Source: Mucilaginibacter mali (lineage in GTDB: Bacteria; Bacteroidota; Bacteroidia; Sphingobacteriales; Sphingobacteriaceae). From it: a stretch of DNA of 64,000 nucleotides. Position numbers and translations under genes: made by a program. Location of the stretch: NCBI RefSeq assembly GCF_013283875.1, contig NZ_CP054139.1, positions 4,960,001 to 5,024,000 of the forward strand, given 5' to 3'. The number at the start of each line of letters is the position of its first letter. The first letter of the stretch is position 1. Positions 25,663-34,449 of the stretch are shown here, in pieces. Under the pieces are notes generated by a model. That model was not told the origin of the DNA, did not search any database, and saw only the letters and a program-made list of their open reading frames with translations.

Positions 25663-25691
25663 GTTAAGATATTGTTTTTTAGTATCTTAAC
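25663..25691 (+). promoter_or_regulatory. Hairpin directly before the transposase start
   Basis: GTTAAGATA (25663-25671) pairs with TATCTTAAC (25683-25691), ending 2 nt before the transposase ATG at 25694. It could mask translation of readthrough transcripts, as is known for several IS families; here this is inference. Confidence 0.45.
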
Positions 25692-25693
25692 GC

Positions 25694-27094
25694 ATGCAAG
25701 GGAAGAAACATTATCAGGAGAAGTTTTTCACTAACTTTCAATTATCCGACCGTGTTCCGGCTGACAATATTTATAGAAAACTAAAGGATATTTTAGATCT
25801 GCGTTTTCTATATGAGGCGACAGCGAAGTATTACGGAAAAGACGGGCAGAAAAGTATAGACCCGGTCGTTTTCTTCAAGTTGTTACTTGTCGGTTACCTG
25901 GAGAACCAGCCCAGCGACAGGCGTATAGTCAATATGGCTGCTATGAGACTGGATATCCTTTACTTTATCGGATATGATATTGATGAGGAACTGCCATGGC
26001 ATTCTACATTAAGCCGAACACGCCAGCTTTACGATGAGGACGTATTTAATACCTTGTTCAAACAGGTATTAAAGCAGTGTATTGATAAAGGTATGTTAAC
26101 AGGAAAAAGGCAGGCTGTTGACAGCGTATATGTTAAGGCCAATGCGGCAATGGATAGCATCAGGGAAAAAGCCATCATGGATGATGCCGTGGACTTTACC
26201 CGTCAACTGAAGGAAGAGGACAGCAGCGATGACAGGCCCGACAGGCCTGAAAAACCTACGAACACAGCCCCAAAGCGTAATAATGCAACCCGTGCCAGCA
26301 CGACCGATCCTGATGCGCGAATGTCTGTAAAACCCGGTAAAATAACCCGTTTGAATTACCTGGGGCAGCTTAGTGTAGATACCGGCAGTTATATCATTAC
26401 AAGCATCGGTGCATTTCATGCGGACAAGAAGGACAGCCAGTGCCTTGAGGCGGTGCTTGACAAGATAGACAGCAATATAAAAGGATATGGATTAACGACC
26501 GAAGAGATCATTGCAGACGCTAATTACAGTAGCTCATCCGCATTGGAAACCCTAATCTCAAGGGGAATCACCGGATATATCCCTAACACCGGCACTTATA
26601 AACAGGAGCGTACCGGGTTTACCTATGATGAGGATAACGACCGTTACCTTTGCGATCAGGGCAACGCGCTAAAGTTCATTGGATATAAGGAGCACCACGG
26701 TATATCAAAGACTTATATGAGTAAACGATCCGACTGTAAGAACTGTCCTGCTCGCAAAACATGCATTGGTAAGGCATCCTATAAAACGCTGACCAATTCT
26801 TTGAAAAGGCCATTGTTCGATGAAATGCATAAACGGATGAGCGAGTCTTATGGCAGGCAAATGATGATTGTGCGTCAAAGTACAGTCGAGCCTGTCATTG
26901 GAAACCTTATCGAATACCTTGGTATGCGGAAAGTTAACACTATCGGGATCAAACTGGCTAATAAGTGTATGATAATGGCTGGTATCGCTTACAATCTTAA
27001 AAAGCTCCTGAAATATGGAATTAATGGTTCATGGCAGGCATTAATAATGCTTTATGGTAAGCCGGATTATAGTATAGCAAACATTATTACTTAA
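25694..27094 (+). CDS. IS1182-family transposase (element B)
   Basis: A 466-residue DDE transposase. It starts MQGKKHYQEKFFTNFQLSDRV, has the DUF772 region SIDPVVFFKLLLVGYLENQPSDRR, first Asp in QAVDSVYVKANA, second in EEIIADANYSS, a cysteine cluster (DCKNCPARKTCIGK) and Glu in STVEPVIGNLIEYLGMRKV. It differs strongly from the transposase of element A, so the two are separate lineages. The reading frame is intact. Confidence 0.93.
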   Translation: MQGKKHYQEKFFTNFQLSDRVPADNIYRKLKDILDLRFLYEATAKYYGKDGQKSIDPVVFFKLLLVGYLENQPSDRRIVNMAAMRLDILYFIGYDIDEELPWHSTLSRTRQLYDEDVFNTLFKQVLKQCIDKGMLTGKRQAVDSVYVKANAAMDSIREKAIMDDAVDFTRQLKEEDSSDDRPDRPEKPTNTAPKRNNATRASTTDPDARMSVKPGKITRLNYLGQLSVDTGSYIITSIGAFHADKKDSQCLEAVLDKIDSNIKGYGLTTEEIIADANYSSSSALETLISRGITGYIPNTGTYKQERTGFTYDEDNDRYLCDQGNALKFIGYKEHHGISKTYMSKRSDCKNCPARKTCIGKASYKTLTNSLKRPLFDEMHKRMSESYGRQMMIVRQSTVEPVIGNLIEYLGMRKVNTIGIKLANKCMIMAGIAYNLKKLLKYGINGSWQALIMLYGKPDYSIANIIT

Positions 27095-27249
27095 AATTGA
27101 TCATGGCTTGCTACAAGCCATGATCTTAAAATATCAATGCAATAAGCTCGTTGTGCAACAGCCACGGGGACGCTTGCGCCAGCGGGGGGGGGAGACATTG
27201 TGCCTATGTGTAATAATTGCAAAGTAATGTTAGAGAAGAAATAAATAAA

Positions 27250-27693
27250 ATGATTACAGAAATTGAACAAGAAACATCAGATTTTGATTGGTTTTTTACA
27301 AATGGGATCAATGTTGGCTGCGTGTCATCGGGTGGAGGAAGATTACCTTTAACAATATCTAGATCATGGGAGAATTTTGAATTTATGGCTGATTTCTTTC
27401 GTGATTTACCGCCCAATAGTGATTTTATTATTAACCCACAACTGAAGGAAATTAGGCGGAATCTAAAAATAACAGACAGATATTTTAGCAGTTTTATATA
27501 TCTGGCTGAAAGAGGAATCTTTACTTACGACAAAACAATATTGAACAATTTCGAGGACACCAACTATCATTTAGTCACTGCACCAGTGCAGCCAATAATG
27601 CTGAACGAACTACCTCGAAATATTTCAGATATTATATTAAAAACAGAAACTACTGATCTCCATAAAATTCATATTCGATCTATGATTTTTTAG
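27250..27693 (+). CDS. AT-rich orphan gene, unknown function
   Basis: A 147-residue protein starting MITEIEQETSDFDWFF. An upstream TTG at 27217 is possible but weaker. It has no signal peptide, membrane segment or recognised motif; notable stretches are CVSSGGGRLPLTISRSWENF and LPPNSDFIINPQLKEI. Base composition is clearly more AT-rich than the surrounding core genes. It lies between insertion sequence B and a tRNA gene, which suggests recent acquisition. Its acidic, single-domain look would fit an immunity protein of a toxin system, but nothing proves it. Confidence 0.6.
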   Translation: MITEIEQETSDFDWFFTNGINVGCVSSGGGRLPLTISRSWENFEFMADFFRDLPPNSDFIINPQLKEIRRNLKITDRYFSSFIYLAERGIFTYDKTILNNFEDTNYHLVTAPVQPIMLNELPRNISDIILKTETTDLHKIHIRSMIF

Positions 27694-27881
27694 ACCAGCT
27701 CTTCTTAGTCGGTAATGTATCAAAATAGTTGGTAGTTATTTAGCTGTTTGAAAATCAACGCTATCGCTTTGATGGCATATTTAAATTTCTTAAAAGCGGG
27801 TGATACTAAGGTATCATGCGTTCAGGCCTAGCCAAGTGTTGGGCTTTTTTATTTCAGTCGGAGGGTAAACCGATAATTTCT

Positions 27882-27975
27882 CCGCGTTAGGGATAGGAGT
27901 GGATACCGGCCAATGTGGCTAAGGCCTGCAGGGGCATGAACGGATAGCCTGGGCCGGAGGCAACGCCCCAATTAA
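27882..27975 (+). repeat. 92-bp dispersed repeat, copy 1
   Basis: It starts CCGCGTTAGGGATAGGAG and ends GGCAACGCCCCAATTA. It matches 63002-63093 at roughly four of five positions, in the same orientation. Blocks GGATACCGGCC, GTGGCTAAGGCCTG, CGGATAGC and GGCAACGCC are conserved, and GGCC pairs suggest structure. Confidence 0.75.
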
Positions 27976-28264
27976 GGCCCTAAGTATGACGCATTGCGCT
28001 TTCTCAAATAAGCAACATTATTCACATACTATTGAACAAATAAAAAGCCTAAATAATAGTTAGATTTAATTCGACCTTTTCCAGTTGATATACTTTGGAG
28101 GCTTAATCAAGCTTATTACTCATTTCGTAACGACCTAGTGAAAAATAAAACCAGTTAACAAGACCGGTTTAAATTGATAATAAATTAAATACTCAGCACC
28201 GAAACTGTTCTAAGTCGTCCGAAAAGGTTCGATTTAATCTACCCCTATAATCTCCCCTGAAAAC

Positions 28265-28300
28265 GAAAAAAGCCAATAATCATGAGTAATTATTGACTTT
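28265..28300 (-). terminator. Terminator of tRNA-Arg
   Basis: On the minus strand AGTCAATAAT and ATTATTGGCT form a 10-bp stem (with G-U pairs) followed by six U residues, immediately after the tRNA 3' end. Confidence 0.75.
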
Positions 28301-28301
28301 T

Positions 28302-28376
28302 TGGTAGCCCCGACGGGAATCGAACCCATATCTAAAGTTTAGGAAACTTCTATTCTATCCGTTGAACTACAGGGCC
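28302..28376 (-). tRNA. tRNA-Arg (anticodon CCT)
   Basis: Read on the minus strand, the 75-nt sequence begins GGCCCTGTAGTTCAACGG and ends GGGTTCGATTCCCGTCGGGGCTACCA-like, folding as a cloverleaf. Acceptor GGCCCTG pairs with CGGGGCT (one G-U at the end and one inside), the anticodon loop is TTCCTAA between GAAGT and ACTTT, the T-loop is TTCGATT, and CCA is encoded. Anticodon CCT reads AGG (Arg). Its 3' end faces the insertion-sequence region, making it a possible integration hotspot. Confidence 0.93.
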
Positions 28377-28499
28377 ATGTTGAATGTGCAATTGAGCGGA
28401 TGTGCAGATCTGCAAATTCTTATACAGTGTGCAAAGGTGCAAATTATCGGCGATTTAGCAAAAAACATTTGCACATCCGCACACTTGCATATCTCATAT

Positions 28500-30566
28500 T
28501 TACCTGATCACCGATCCATTGTGCATTCCTTCACCCGGCGATACAAAGGTGAGCTTACCTTCGGCATTCTCGGCCATCAGGATCATTCCCTGCGACAGGA
28601 TGCCTTTTATCTCTCTTGGCTCAAGGTTAACCAGTATGCTAACCTGGCGGCCAACAATGGCTTCCGGTTCAAAATGCTCGGCAATGCCCGATACTACCGT
28701 GCGCTGGTCGATACCGGTATCAATGCTTAGCTTCATCAGCTTTTTGGTCTTGGCTACTTTTTCAGCTGCGAGGATGGTACCTACGCGGATATCCATGGTA
28801 GCAAAACTTTCATAGTTGATGGCTTCTTTTGCCGGTGCAATTTCAGGCGCGGGTGCAGCTTCGGTAACAGCTTGTTTTTTGGCAGCCAGTTTAGCCAGCT
28901 GCTTTTCTATCGCTTCGTCCTCCACTTTCTCAAACAGCAGGCTTGCCGGGTTCAACTGATGACCATCGGCAAATACGGCTTCCTCATCGTAAGCAATGCT
29001 GTCTTTATGCCAGTTAAGCATACCTAATATTTTTTTGGCTGTAGTTGGCAAGAACGGTTGCAACGCGCAAGCGATATGCGCTATCAGCACCAGGCTATTG
29101 TGCAGCGCTTCGCGGGCTGCGGCTTCGTCGGTTTTGATGCTCTTCCATGGTTCTTTTTCGGTGAGGTAGCGGTTACCCAACCGGGCCATATCCATAGCGG
29201 CCTGTAAACCCTGGCGGAATTTATAGGCATCCAAACTTTTGCCTATCTCATCGTACAAATTACCTATTTCGGTATCCAGACCGGCATCGCTTAGCTTAGC
29301 GCCTCCCTGCACTTTACCGTCGAAGAACTTGTGCATCAGTATCATCACCCGGTTCACAAAGTTACCAAGTATAGCCACCAACTCGTTATTTACACGGGCC
29401 TGGTAATCTTTCCAGGTAAACTCGCTGTCGCTCGTTTCAGGTAATATAGATGTTAGTACGTAGCGCAATTCATCCTGCTTGCCGGGGAACTCTTCCAGAT
29501 ATTCGTGCAGCCAAACCGCGTGGTTGCGACTGGTGGATAGCTTATCGCCCTCCAGGTTCAAAAACTCGTTGGCCGGTACGTTCTGCGGCAAAATGTATTC
29601 GCCGTGAGCGTGCAATATCGAAGGGAAAATGATGCAGTGGAAAACGATATTATCCTTACCTATAAAGTGCAGCAGGCAGGCATCATCGGCCTCGTCGGCT
29701 TGCTTTTTCCAGTATAGCTGCCAGTCCTTGCCATTATCCTCGGCCCATTGTTTGGTGGCCGATATATAACCTATCGGCGCATCCATCCAAACGTATAGCT
29801 TTTTGCCTTTGGCCTCTTCCAGCGGAACATCGATACCCCAATCCAAATCGCGCGTCATCGAGCGTGGTTGCAAGCCCGATTTTAGCCACGATATACATTG
29901 TCCGTAAACATTCACCTTCCAGTCGCCTTCTTTGGTGGCTATCCAGCTTTCCAGCCAGGGCTGGTATTTATCTAACGGCAAATACCAGTGTTTGGTTGGT
30001 TTTAATATAGGTGTTTTGCCGCTCAGGGTCGATACCGGGTTGATCAGGTCGGTAGGGTTTAGCGAGGTACCGCAGCGCTCGCATTGGTCGCCGTAGGCAT
30101 TGGGGTTGCTGCAATTGGGGCAGGTACCGGTAATGTAACGGTCGGCCAAAAACTGTTGGTAATCCTCGTCGAAATATTGCTCTGAGAATTTCTCCACAAA
30201 CTCACCTTTCTCGTACAGGTTCAGGAAAAACTCCTGCGATAAGTCGTGATGTATGGCCGATGAGGTTCGGTGATAAATATCAAACCCGATGCCGAATTGC
30301 TCAAAGCTGTCTTTTATCTGGGCATGATATTTATCGATAATAGCCTGCGGGGTAGTGCCTTCTTTTTTGGCCTTGATGGTGATGGCGGCGCCATGCTCGT
30401 CGGACCCGCAGATGTAAACAACATCCTTTTTCTTTAGGCGCAGGTAGCGTACAAAAATATCGGCTGGTATATAGGCGCCGGCCAGGTGACCAATATGCAA
30501 TGGCCCGTTGGCATAAGGCAGCGCCGATGTTATAGTATATCTTTTATAATGATCAATTTGCGACAT
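28500..30566 (-). CDS. metG: Methionyl-tRNA synthetase with C-terminal tRNA-binding domain
   Basis: A 688-residue class I synthetase. It has ALPYANGPLHIGHLAG with the HIGH motif near residue 20, a zinc knuckle CPNCSNPNAYGDQCERCG (four Cys), the KMSKS-equivalent DKLSTSRNHAVW, an alpha-helical anticodon-binding domain, and a C-terminal EMAP/Trbp111-like OB domain (FATMDIRVGTILAAEKV to the end). The open frame extends far upstream into a GTCCGGAAG repeat; ATG at 30566 (MSQIDHYKRYTITSALPYA) is the right start, supported by a -7 box at 30574-30581. Confidence 0.97.
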   Translation of the reverse strand: MSQIDHYKRYTITSALPYANGPLHIGHLAGAYIPADIFVRYLRLKKKDVVYICGSDEHGAAITIKAKKEGTTPQAIIDKYHAQIKDSFEQFGIGFDIYHRTSSAIHHDLSQEFFLNLYEKGEFVEKFSEQYFDEDYQQFLADRYITGTCPNCSNPNAYGDQCERCGTSLNPTDLINPVSTLSGKTPILKPTKHWYLPLDKYQPWLESWIATKEGDWKVNVYGQCISWLKSGLQPRSMTRDLDWGIDVPLEEAKGKKLYVWMDAPIGYISATKQWAEDNGKDWQLYWKKQADEADDACLLHFIGKDNIVFHCIIFPSILHAHGEYILPQNVPANEFLNLEGDKLSTSRNHAVWLHEYLEEFPGKQDELRYVLTSILPETSDSEFTWKDYQARVNNELVAILGNFVNRVMILMHKFFDGKVQGGAKLSDAGLDTEIGNLYDEIGKSLDAYKFRQGLQAAMDMARLGNRYLTEKEPWKSIKTDEAAAREALHNSLVLIAHIACALQPFLPTTAKKILGMLNWHKDSIAYDEEAVFADGHQLNPASLLFEKVEDEAIEKQLAKLAAKKQAVTEAAPAPEIAPAKEAINYESFATMDIRVGTILAAEKVAKTKKLMKLSIDTGIDQRTVVSGIAEHFEPEAIVGRQVSILVNLEPREIKGILSQGMILMAENAEGKLTFVSPGEGMHNGSVIR

Positions 30567-30573
30567 AGTGGGG

Positions 30574-30581
30574 CAAAGATA
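30574..30581 (-). promoter_or_regulatory. -7 box directly before metG
   Basis: On the minus strand TATCTTTG fits TAnnTTTG and ends 7 nt before the ATG at 30566, predicting a very short leader. Confidence 0.6.
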
Positions 30582-30593
30582 CCTATTAGTCGG

Positions 30594-30748
30594 GAAAGTC
30601 CGAAAGTCCGGGAGACGGAAAGATGCGGGCGAAGACGGCACGTTTGGAATGACTGTCACAAAAAACTTCCGGACTTCCCGACTTACGGTTTTCCGGACTT
30701 TCTTATATTTGAACTTCCGGACTTTCCGACTCACGGTCTTTCCGGACC
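30594..30748. repeat. GTCCGGAAG-type inverted repeat, locus 2
   Basis: Left units such as GAAAGTCCGAAAGTCCGGGAGACG lie at 30594-30616, and right units such as ACTTCCGGACTTCCCGACTT lie at 30662-30748, in inverse orientation and in at least three copies. It fills the region between the divergent metG and LD-carboxypeptidase genes. Confidence 0.8.
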
Positions 30749-30752
30749 ATCT

Positions 30753-31643
30753 ATGATCCCATATCTTAAAAAAGGCGATAAAATAGCCATTACCTGCCCA
30801 GCCAAAAAACTGCCACGGCCAATGACCGAAGCCGTAAAAGTACTTGAAGGCTGGGGCCTTGAAGTAGTGCAGGGCGAAACCCTGCTGGCCAGTTATCACC
30901 AGTTTGCCGGCGATGATGAACTGCGCGCTAAAGATCTGCAACGTTTTATTGACGATGACAGTATCAAAGCCATCATCGCGGCCCGTGGTGGTTATGGCAC
31001 TATCCGCATTGTGGATATGGTTGATTATAGCCGCCTGGCAACAAACCCCAAATGGATAATTGGCTTTAGCGACATTACTGTTTTGCACAGCCACCTGCAT
31101 ACTAATTATGGTTTACAGACCATCCACGGGCAAATGCCCGTAAATGTACCCGACGCGTCATCGCAATCGCTTATATCGCTTAAAAAGGCCCTGTTTGGCC
31201 AGGAGGTTACTTACCGTTTTAAATCGTATAGTGCTAACCGGCCCGGCGAAGCTACCGCGCCTGTTATTGGCGGTAACCTCAGTTTACTTATCGCTATGCT
31301 GGGTTCGGCGTCGGATATGGATTATAATGGTAAAATATTATTCCTGGAGGATGTTGGCGAATACCTGTATTCGATAGACCGGATGATGTATACCCTGAAA
31401 AGGGCAGGTAAGCTGGATAACCTGGCCGGCTTAATTGTTGGCGGCTTTACCGAATTAAAGGATAACGACATCCCTTTTGGCTTTAGCGTACCGGATATAG
31501 TGATGAACCTGGTGAGCGAATTTAACTACCCGGTATGTTTCGATTTTCCCGCCGGGCATATTCCCGATAACCATGCGATAATTTTCGGAAAGCACCTACA
31601 TTTAAATATTGAAGATTATAACGTAACTGCATCATACATTTAA
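30753..31643 (+). CDS. LD-carboxypeptidase (peptidase family S66)
   Basis: A 296-residue serine peptidase. The triad is visible as Ser106 in IIGFSDIT, Glu199 in LFLEDVGE and His269 in FPAGHIPDN, and ARGGYG is at 77-82. S66 enzymes cleave the L-D peptide bond of murein tetrapeptides in recycling (LdcA) or remove acyl groups from microcin C analogues (MccF). The LdcA role is the default guess. The start MIPYLKKGDKIAITCPAK is typical; an upstream open frame only reads through the repeat. DoxX follows 19 bp downstream. Confidence 0.92.
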   Translation: MIPYLKKGDKIAITCPAKKLPRPMTEAVKVLEGWGLEVVQGETLLASYHQFAGDDELRAKDLQRFIDDDSIKAIIAARGGYGTIRIVDMVDYSRLATNPKWIIGFSDITVLHSHLHTNYGLQTIHGQMPVNVPDASSQSLISLKKALFGQEVTYRFKSYSANRPGEATAPVIGGNLSLLIAMLGSASDMDYNGKILFLEDVGEYLYSIDRMMYTLKRAGKLDNLAGLIVGGFTELKDNDIPFGFSVPDIVMNLVSEFNYPVCFDFPAGHIPDNHAIIFGKHLHLNIEDYNVTASYI

Positions 31644-31662
31644 TTAAAACAGCATCACACCT

Positions 31663-32070
31663 ATGGCATTATTTGACAAACTGGGCAATTACCGCAATTT
31701 TGGGTTACTTGTTATCCGTGTAGGGTTAGGCATTATGTTCGTTTATCATGGCCTGCCTAAATTAGAGGGGGGCGTGGATACCTGGAAAGGCTTGGGTATG
31801 GCTATGAAAAACGTAGGTATCACATTTTTGCCCGCCGTATGGGGCTTTCTTTCGGCCGCTACCGAAACTATTGGCGGCGCGTTGCTGGTTCTTGGTCTTG
31901 TATTCAGGCCGGTTTGCCTGTTGCTGCTTATTAACCTGGTTATTGCCGCCCTGTTCCATATTAACAAAGGCGATGGCCTGATGGGCGCATCACATGCTAT
32001 TGAGGACGCTATTATGTTTGCCGGCCTGCTATTTTTAGGCCCGGGTAAGTATAGTGTAGATAAAAAATAA
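31663..32070 (+). CDS. DoxX-family membrane protein
   Basis: A 135-residue protein with four transmembrane helices. The first (GLLVIRVGLGIMFVYHGLPKLEGG) carries the conserved Arg and HGLPK of DoxX proteins; GFLSAATETIGGALLVLGL and AIEDAIMFAGLLFLGPG are also typical. DoxX relatives are part of thiosulfate:quinone oxidoreductase or redox-stress membrane complexes, but most are uncharacterised. It is probably co-transcribed with the LD-carboxypeptidase. Confidence 0.9.
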   Translation: MALFDKLGNYRNFGLLVIRVGLGIMFVYHGLPKLEGGVDTWKGLGMAMKNVGITFLPAVWGFLSAATETIGGALLVLGLVFRPVCLLLLINLVIAALFHINKGDGLMGASHAIEDAIMFAGLLFLGPGKYSVDKK

Positions 32071-32188
32071 CAAAAGGGACTATATCAAAAGTCGAGTTTT
32101 TAAAGAATGCGAACAACTTAAATTGCACACACTATTGCGTTATTATTTTTGACACAATGTGTTCATAAGTCCAGTAATTTATTCTCTG

Positions 32189-33325
32189 TTATTTTACTTT
32201 GGCCATAACAGTACTTTCCAGGTTGTGCGCGTTAAGTGCTTTGGCTATCACTTTACCGTCGGGACCAACTAAAAAATTAAACGGTATACTATCTATTTTC
32301 ATTGTTTGTACGGCTGTGCCCTTCCACATAGCCACATCAATTAACTGCGGCCAGGTGTATTGGTTAGCAAAAACCATCTTGCTCCAATCTTCCTTTTCGC
32401 TATCAATGGCTACGCTCACAACCTTTATTTTCCCAGGAATTTTCTCCAGGAGGTTTCTTTCGGCTTCTTTAAAAGGCAGGCATTGAGTACACCAACTCGA
32501 CCAAAAATCAATTAAATAGTAACTACCATTGTACGATGATGTGTTAATAGTAAAACCATTTTGATCGGGCAGGGTAATGGCCGGCAGCTTATCCCCAACC
32601 TCGTACTCCTCTTCATAGATCTTCATTGTGGCCAGTTCATCATTTTTTAATTTCTGAATAGCCGGATATTTAGGGAAACGCGCGGCGCTTTTTAAAATAA
32701 AGGCTTTTAGTTTGGCCCTGTCAGCCCCAAATTCAATACTATAATATGCCAAAAGAAATACTGCCGGGCTGCGCACCGTATCGGCAAACTTTAAGCTGTA
32801 ATCAAAATATGCAGAGAGCGATTGGTTTAACGCATTTTTAACGCTATCCAGTTTGGCTTTGGATGCACCTGCCTTAAGCAAGCTATCGCTGACGCGGCTT
32901 ATTTGCCTGCCGCTTTCGGCCATGTTTATCCTATCGGTTAAAAATTTATTTAATACGGCTGTTGCAGGCGATCCCTTGGACTTAAATACGGGAGACATGA
33001 AGTTAGCGTCTATTGCTATCGTTCCCGAATCGGCCACGAACAAATAACTGCCCTTATTCATTTTTTTTGACCGAATTTTATATATCGCTTCATCACTTAT
33101 CGGCACATGCCATACTACCTGTTGCTGGTTATTAACAATTATCGCCGAATCGATCTTTTTTGATGGATTATCCTCAAACGGCGCGCTTTCAAGGTATATT
33201 GTATCGCCGTATACTGTTAATGCTTTTACGTCAACGGTTTTACCCGGCTTTTCCTTGCGGCAGCTACATAGCAGGGCTGCAAATATCCCCACAGTTAAAA
33301 ACAGAACCTTGATCTTACTCATCAT
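32189..33325 (-). CDS. TlpA-like thioredoxin-fold lipoprotein
   Basis: A 378-residue protein with a lipoprotein signal (ALLCSC, lipidated Cys near position 20-22), an N-terminal DUF4369-like region (residues about 30-240) and a C-terminal AhpC/TSA-Redoxin domain with the active site WCTQC (Cys279, Cys282). It is probably outer-membrane or periplasm anchored and acts in thiol-disulfide exchange. It lies downstream of the SusCD operon on the same strand, but a strong hairpin (33334-33380) separates them. Confidence 0.9.
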   Translation of the reverse strand: MMSKIKVLFLTVGIFAALLCSCRKEKPGKTVDVKALTVYGDTIYLESAPFEDNPSKKIDSAIIVNNQQQVVWHVPISDEAIYKIRSKKMNKGSYLFVADSGTIAIDANFMSPVFKSKGSPATAVLNKFLTDRINMAESGRQISRVSDSLLKAGASKAKLDSVKNALNQSLSAYFDYSLKFADTVRSPAVFLLAYYSIEFGADRAKLKAFILKSAARFPKYPAIQKLKNDELATMKIYEEEYEVGDKLPAITLPDQNGFTINTSSYNGSYYLIDFWSSWCTQCLPFKEAERNLLEKIPGKIKVVSVAIDSEKEDWSKMVFANQYTWPQLIDVAMWKGTAVQTMKIDSIPFNFLVGPDGKVIAKALNAHNLESTVMAKVK

Positions 33326-33333
33326 ATAAAATG

Positions 33334-33380
33334 CTAATAAGCAAAAAAGCTACTATAACAGTAGCTTTTTTGCTTATTAG
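33334..33380 (-). terminator. 21-bp perfect hairpin ending the SusCD operon
   Basis: Arms 33334-33354 and 33360-33380 are exact complements (CTAATAAGCAAAAAAGCTAC on the left) around a 5-nt loop. It starts 14 bp after the stop of the DUF1735 gene and 9 bp before the TlpA-like start, so it also marks the latter's 5' leader. Confidence 0.85.
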
Positions 33381-33393
33381 ATGGTTAAACTAA

Positions 33394-34419
33394 TTAGTTA
33401 GCCCTAACACTTTTCTCATATACCTGGCGGGTAAAGGTATTTTGCCCATTACCACCCGTTTGATAACCAACGTGCAAATAGAACGTTTTGCTTGCTGCAT
33501 CATAGGTGTTGTTATAGGTTGACTGTACCCAGGGTGCAGTACCCGGGCGAGCCGAATTACCGATTGTACCAGTATAAGGAATATTACCTGGGTTATCAGC
33601 GGTCATGAAGCCGGAAGCCGGAATTGCAGGTGTAGCACCCAGTGGAACATAGTTAGACAGTGTTGAACCGTTAATATCAAACTGGTATTGGTAACCATTT
33701 GCACCCAAATCGCCAAACTCTTTATACGAAGTATTTAAACCAGCTGAATAAAAGTGTTGGGTTTTAGATATCGCGCGCTCGCTGCCGGCAGTTGGGTGGA
33801 ACAGGAAACCAGTGGTAGTATAATCTGCATCGTACGCGTTTTTAGCATTTACCACGTAAATAACTGTACCGTAATTGCCGCTAACCGTACCCGAAGAAAC
33901 CGAAGTGATACTAAGTGGTAACCAATAGTTCTTAGCCAAATTAAACTGATCTGTTTTCAGGGTTATTGTTACTGTTGCCGAACGTTGCCCTTTAGGGATA
34001 ACTACAGATGCTGGCATTGTATACAATGTGGTCGGCATTAGAGGGTTCGGGTTGTTAGCTTCAACGTAACCCGTAGCACCATAAGCAGGTGTACCTGTGT
34101 TAATTGAATACTTGCTTACATAAGCCGCATAAGCCGCTGTGCTGGCAGACAAGTTTACAGTAATATCTGCCGGTGCCGGATCGGTGCCGGTATAATCTAC
34201 CTTTAAATTCATTGTAACCGACGAGGCGATACCGAATGAACGCCCGTAAGTACGGTAAATATTAGTGGCTGCATTGGTAGGTGGGTCCTGAATAGTTGCT
34301 GTTTCCCACTCAACAACCGGTGGTGAAGCGCCAGGGCCCAGGTTAACTGCATTATCTTTTATGCATGCGGTAAAACTAACCGTCGCTGCCATCATCATTA
34401 TTAAACTAATTCTTTTCAT
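33394..34419 (-). CDS. DUF1735-type lipoprotein of the SusCD operon
   Basis: A 341-residue secreted lipoprotein (MKRISLIMMMAATVSFTAC, lipobox SFTAC). The N-terminal half fits DUF1735: VTMNLKVDYTGTDPAPADITVNL, VVIPKGQRSATVTITLKTDQFNLAKNYWLPLSITS and GNYGTVIYVVNAKN. The C-terminal part GFLFHPTAGSERAI to the end may bind ligand. Proteins in this third place of Sus operons are usually surface glycan-binding (SusE/F-like) lipoproteins. The substrate is not known. Gap to SusD is 30 bp. Confidence 0.85.
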   Translation of the reverse strand: MKRISLIMMMAATVSFTACIKDNAVNLGPGASPPVVEWETATIQDPPTNAATNIYRTYGRSFGIASSVTMNLKVDYTGTDPAPADITVNLSASTAAYAAYVSKYSINTGTPAYGATGYVEANNPNPLMPTTLYTMPASVVIPKGQRSATVTITLKTDQFNLAKNYWLPLSITSVSSGTVSGNYGTVIYVVNAKNAYDADYTTTGFLFHPTAGSERAISKTQHFYSAGLNTSYKEFGDLGANGYQYQFDINGSTLSNYVPLGATPAIPASGFMTADNPGNIPYTGTIGNSARPGTAPWVQSTYNNTYDAASKTFYLHVGYQTGGNGQNTFTRQVYEKSVRAN

Positions 34420-34449
34420 CTCTTTATTTTCTTTAAAATGATTTTAATA

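Larger units (their letters stand above)
25600..27185 (+). mobile_element. IS1182-type insertion sequence B
   Basis: Terminal inverted repeats of about 36 bp: the left end (25600-25635) contains GCAAGCGTCCTCGTGGCTG and TTGCACAAC, and the right end (27150-27185) is its reverse complement with three mismatches. A shared GTCTC word lies just outside on both sides (25595 and about 27191 on the reverse strand), so the true ends may be slightly wider. Length is about 1.6 kb. No target duplication could be identified. Confidence 0.8.
27694..28301. other. Gene-free, partly AT-rich stretch before the tRNA gene
   Basis: No credible gene on either strand. It contains one copy of a 92-bp repeat (27882-27975) and a possible hairpin with U-run at about 27828-27853 (AGCCAAGTGTTGGGCTTTTT). 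The remainder is AT-rich sequence without recognised features. Confidence 0.6.

Noticed and set aside
25428-25667. Small frames on both strands spanning the IS A/IS B junction
   Set aside because: Each consists largely of IS terminal sequence and a 100-bp remnant; no domain is recognisable.
30567-31100. N-terminal extension of metG
   Set aside because: It runs through a GTCCGGAAG repeat and the antisense of the LD-carboxypeptidase gene; the conserved MetRS start and a -7 box mark 30566.
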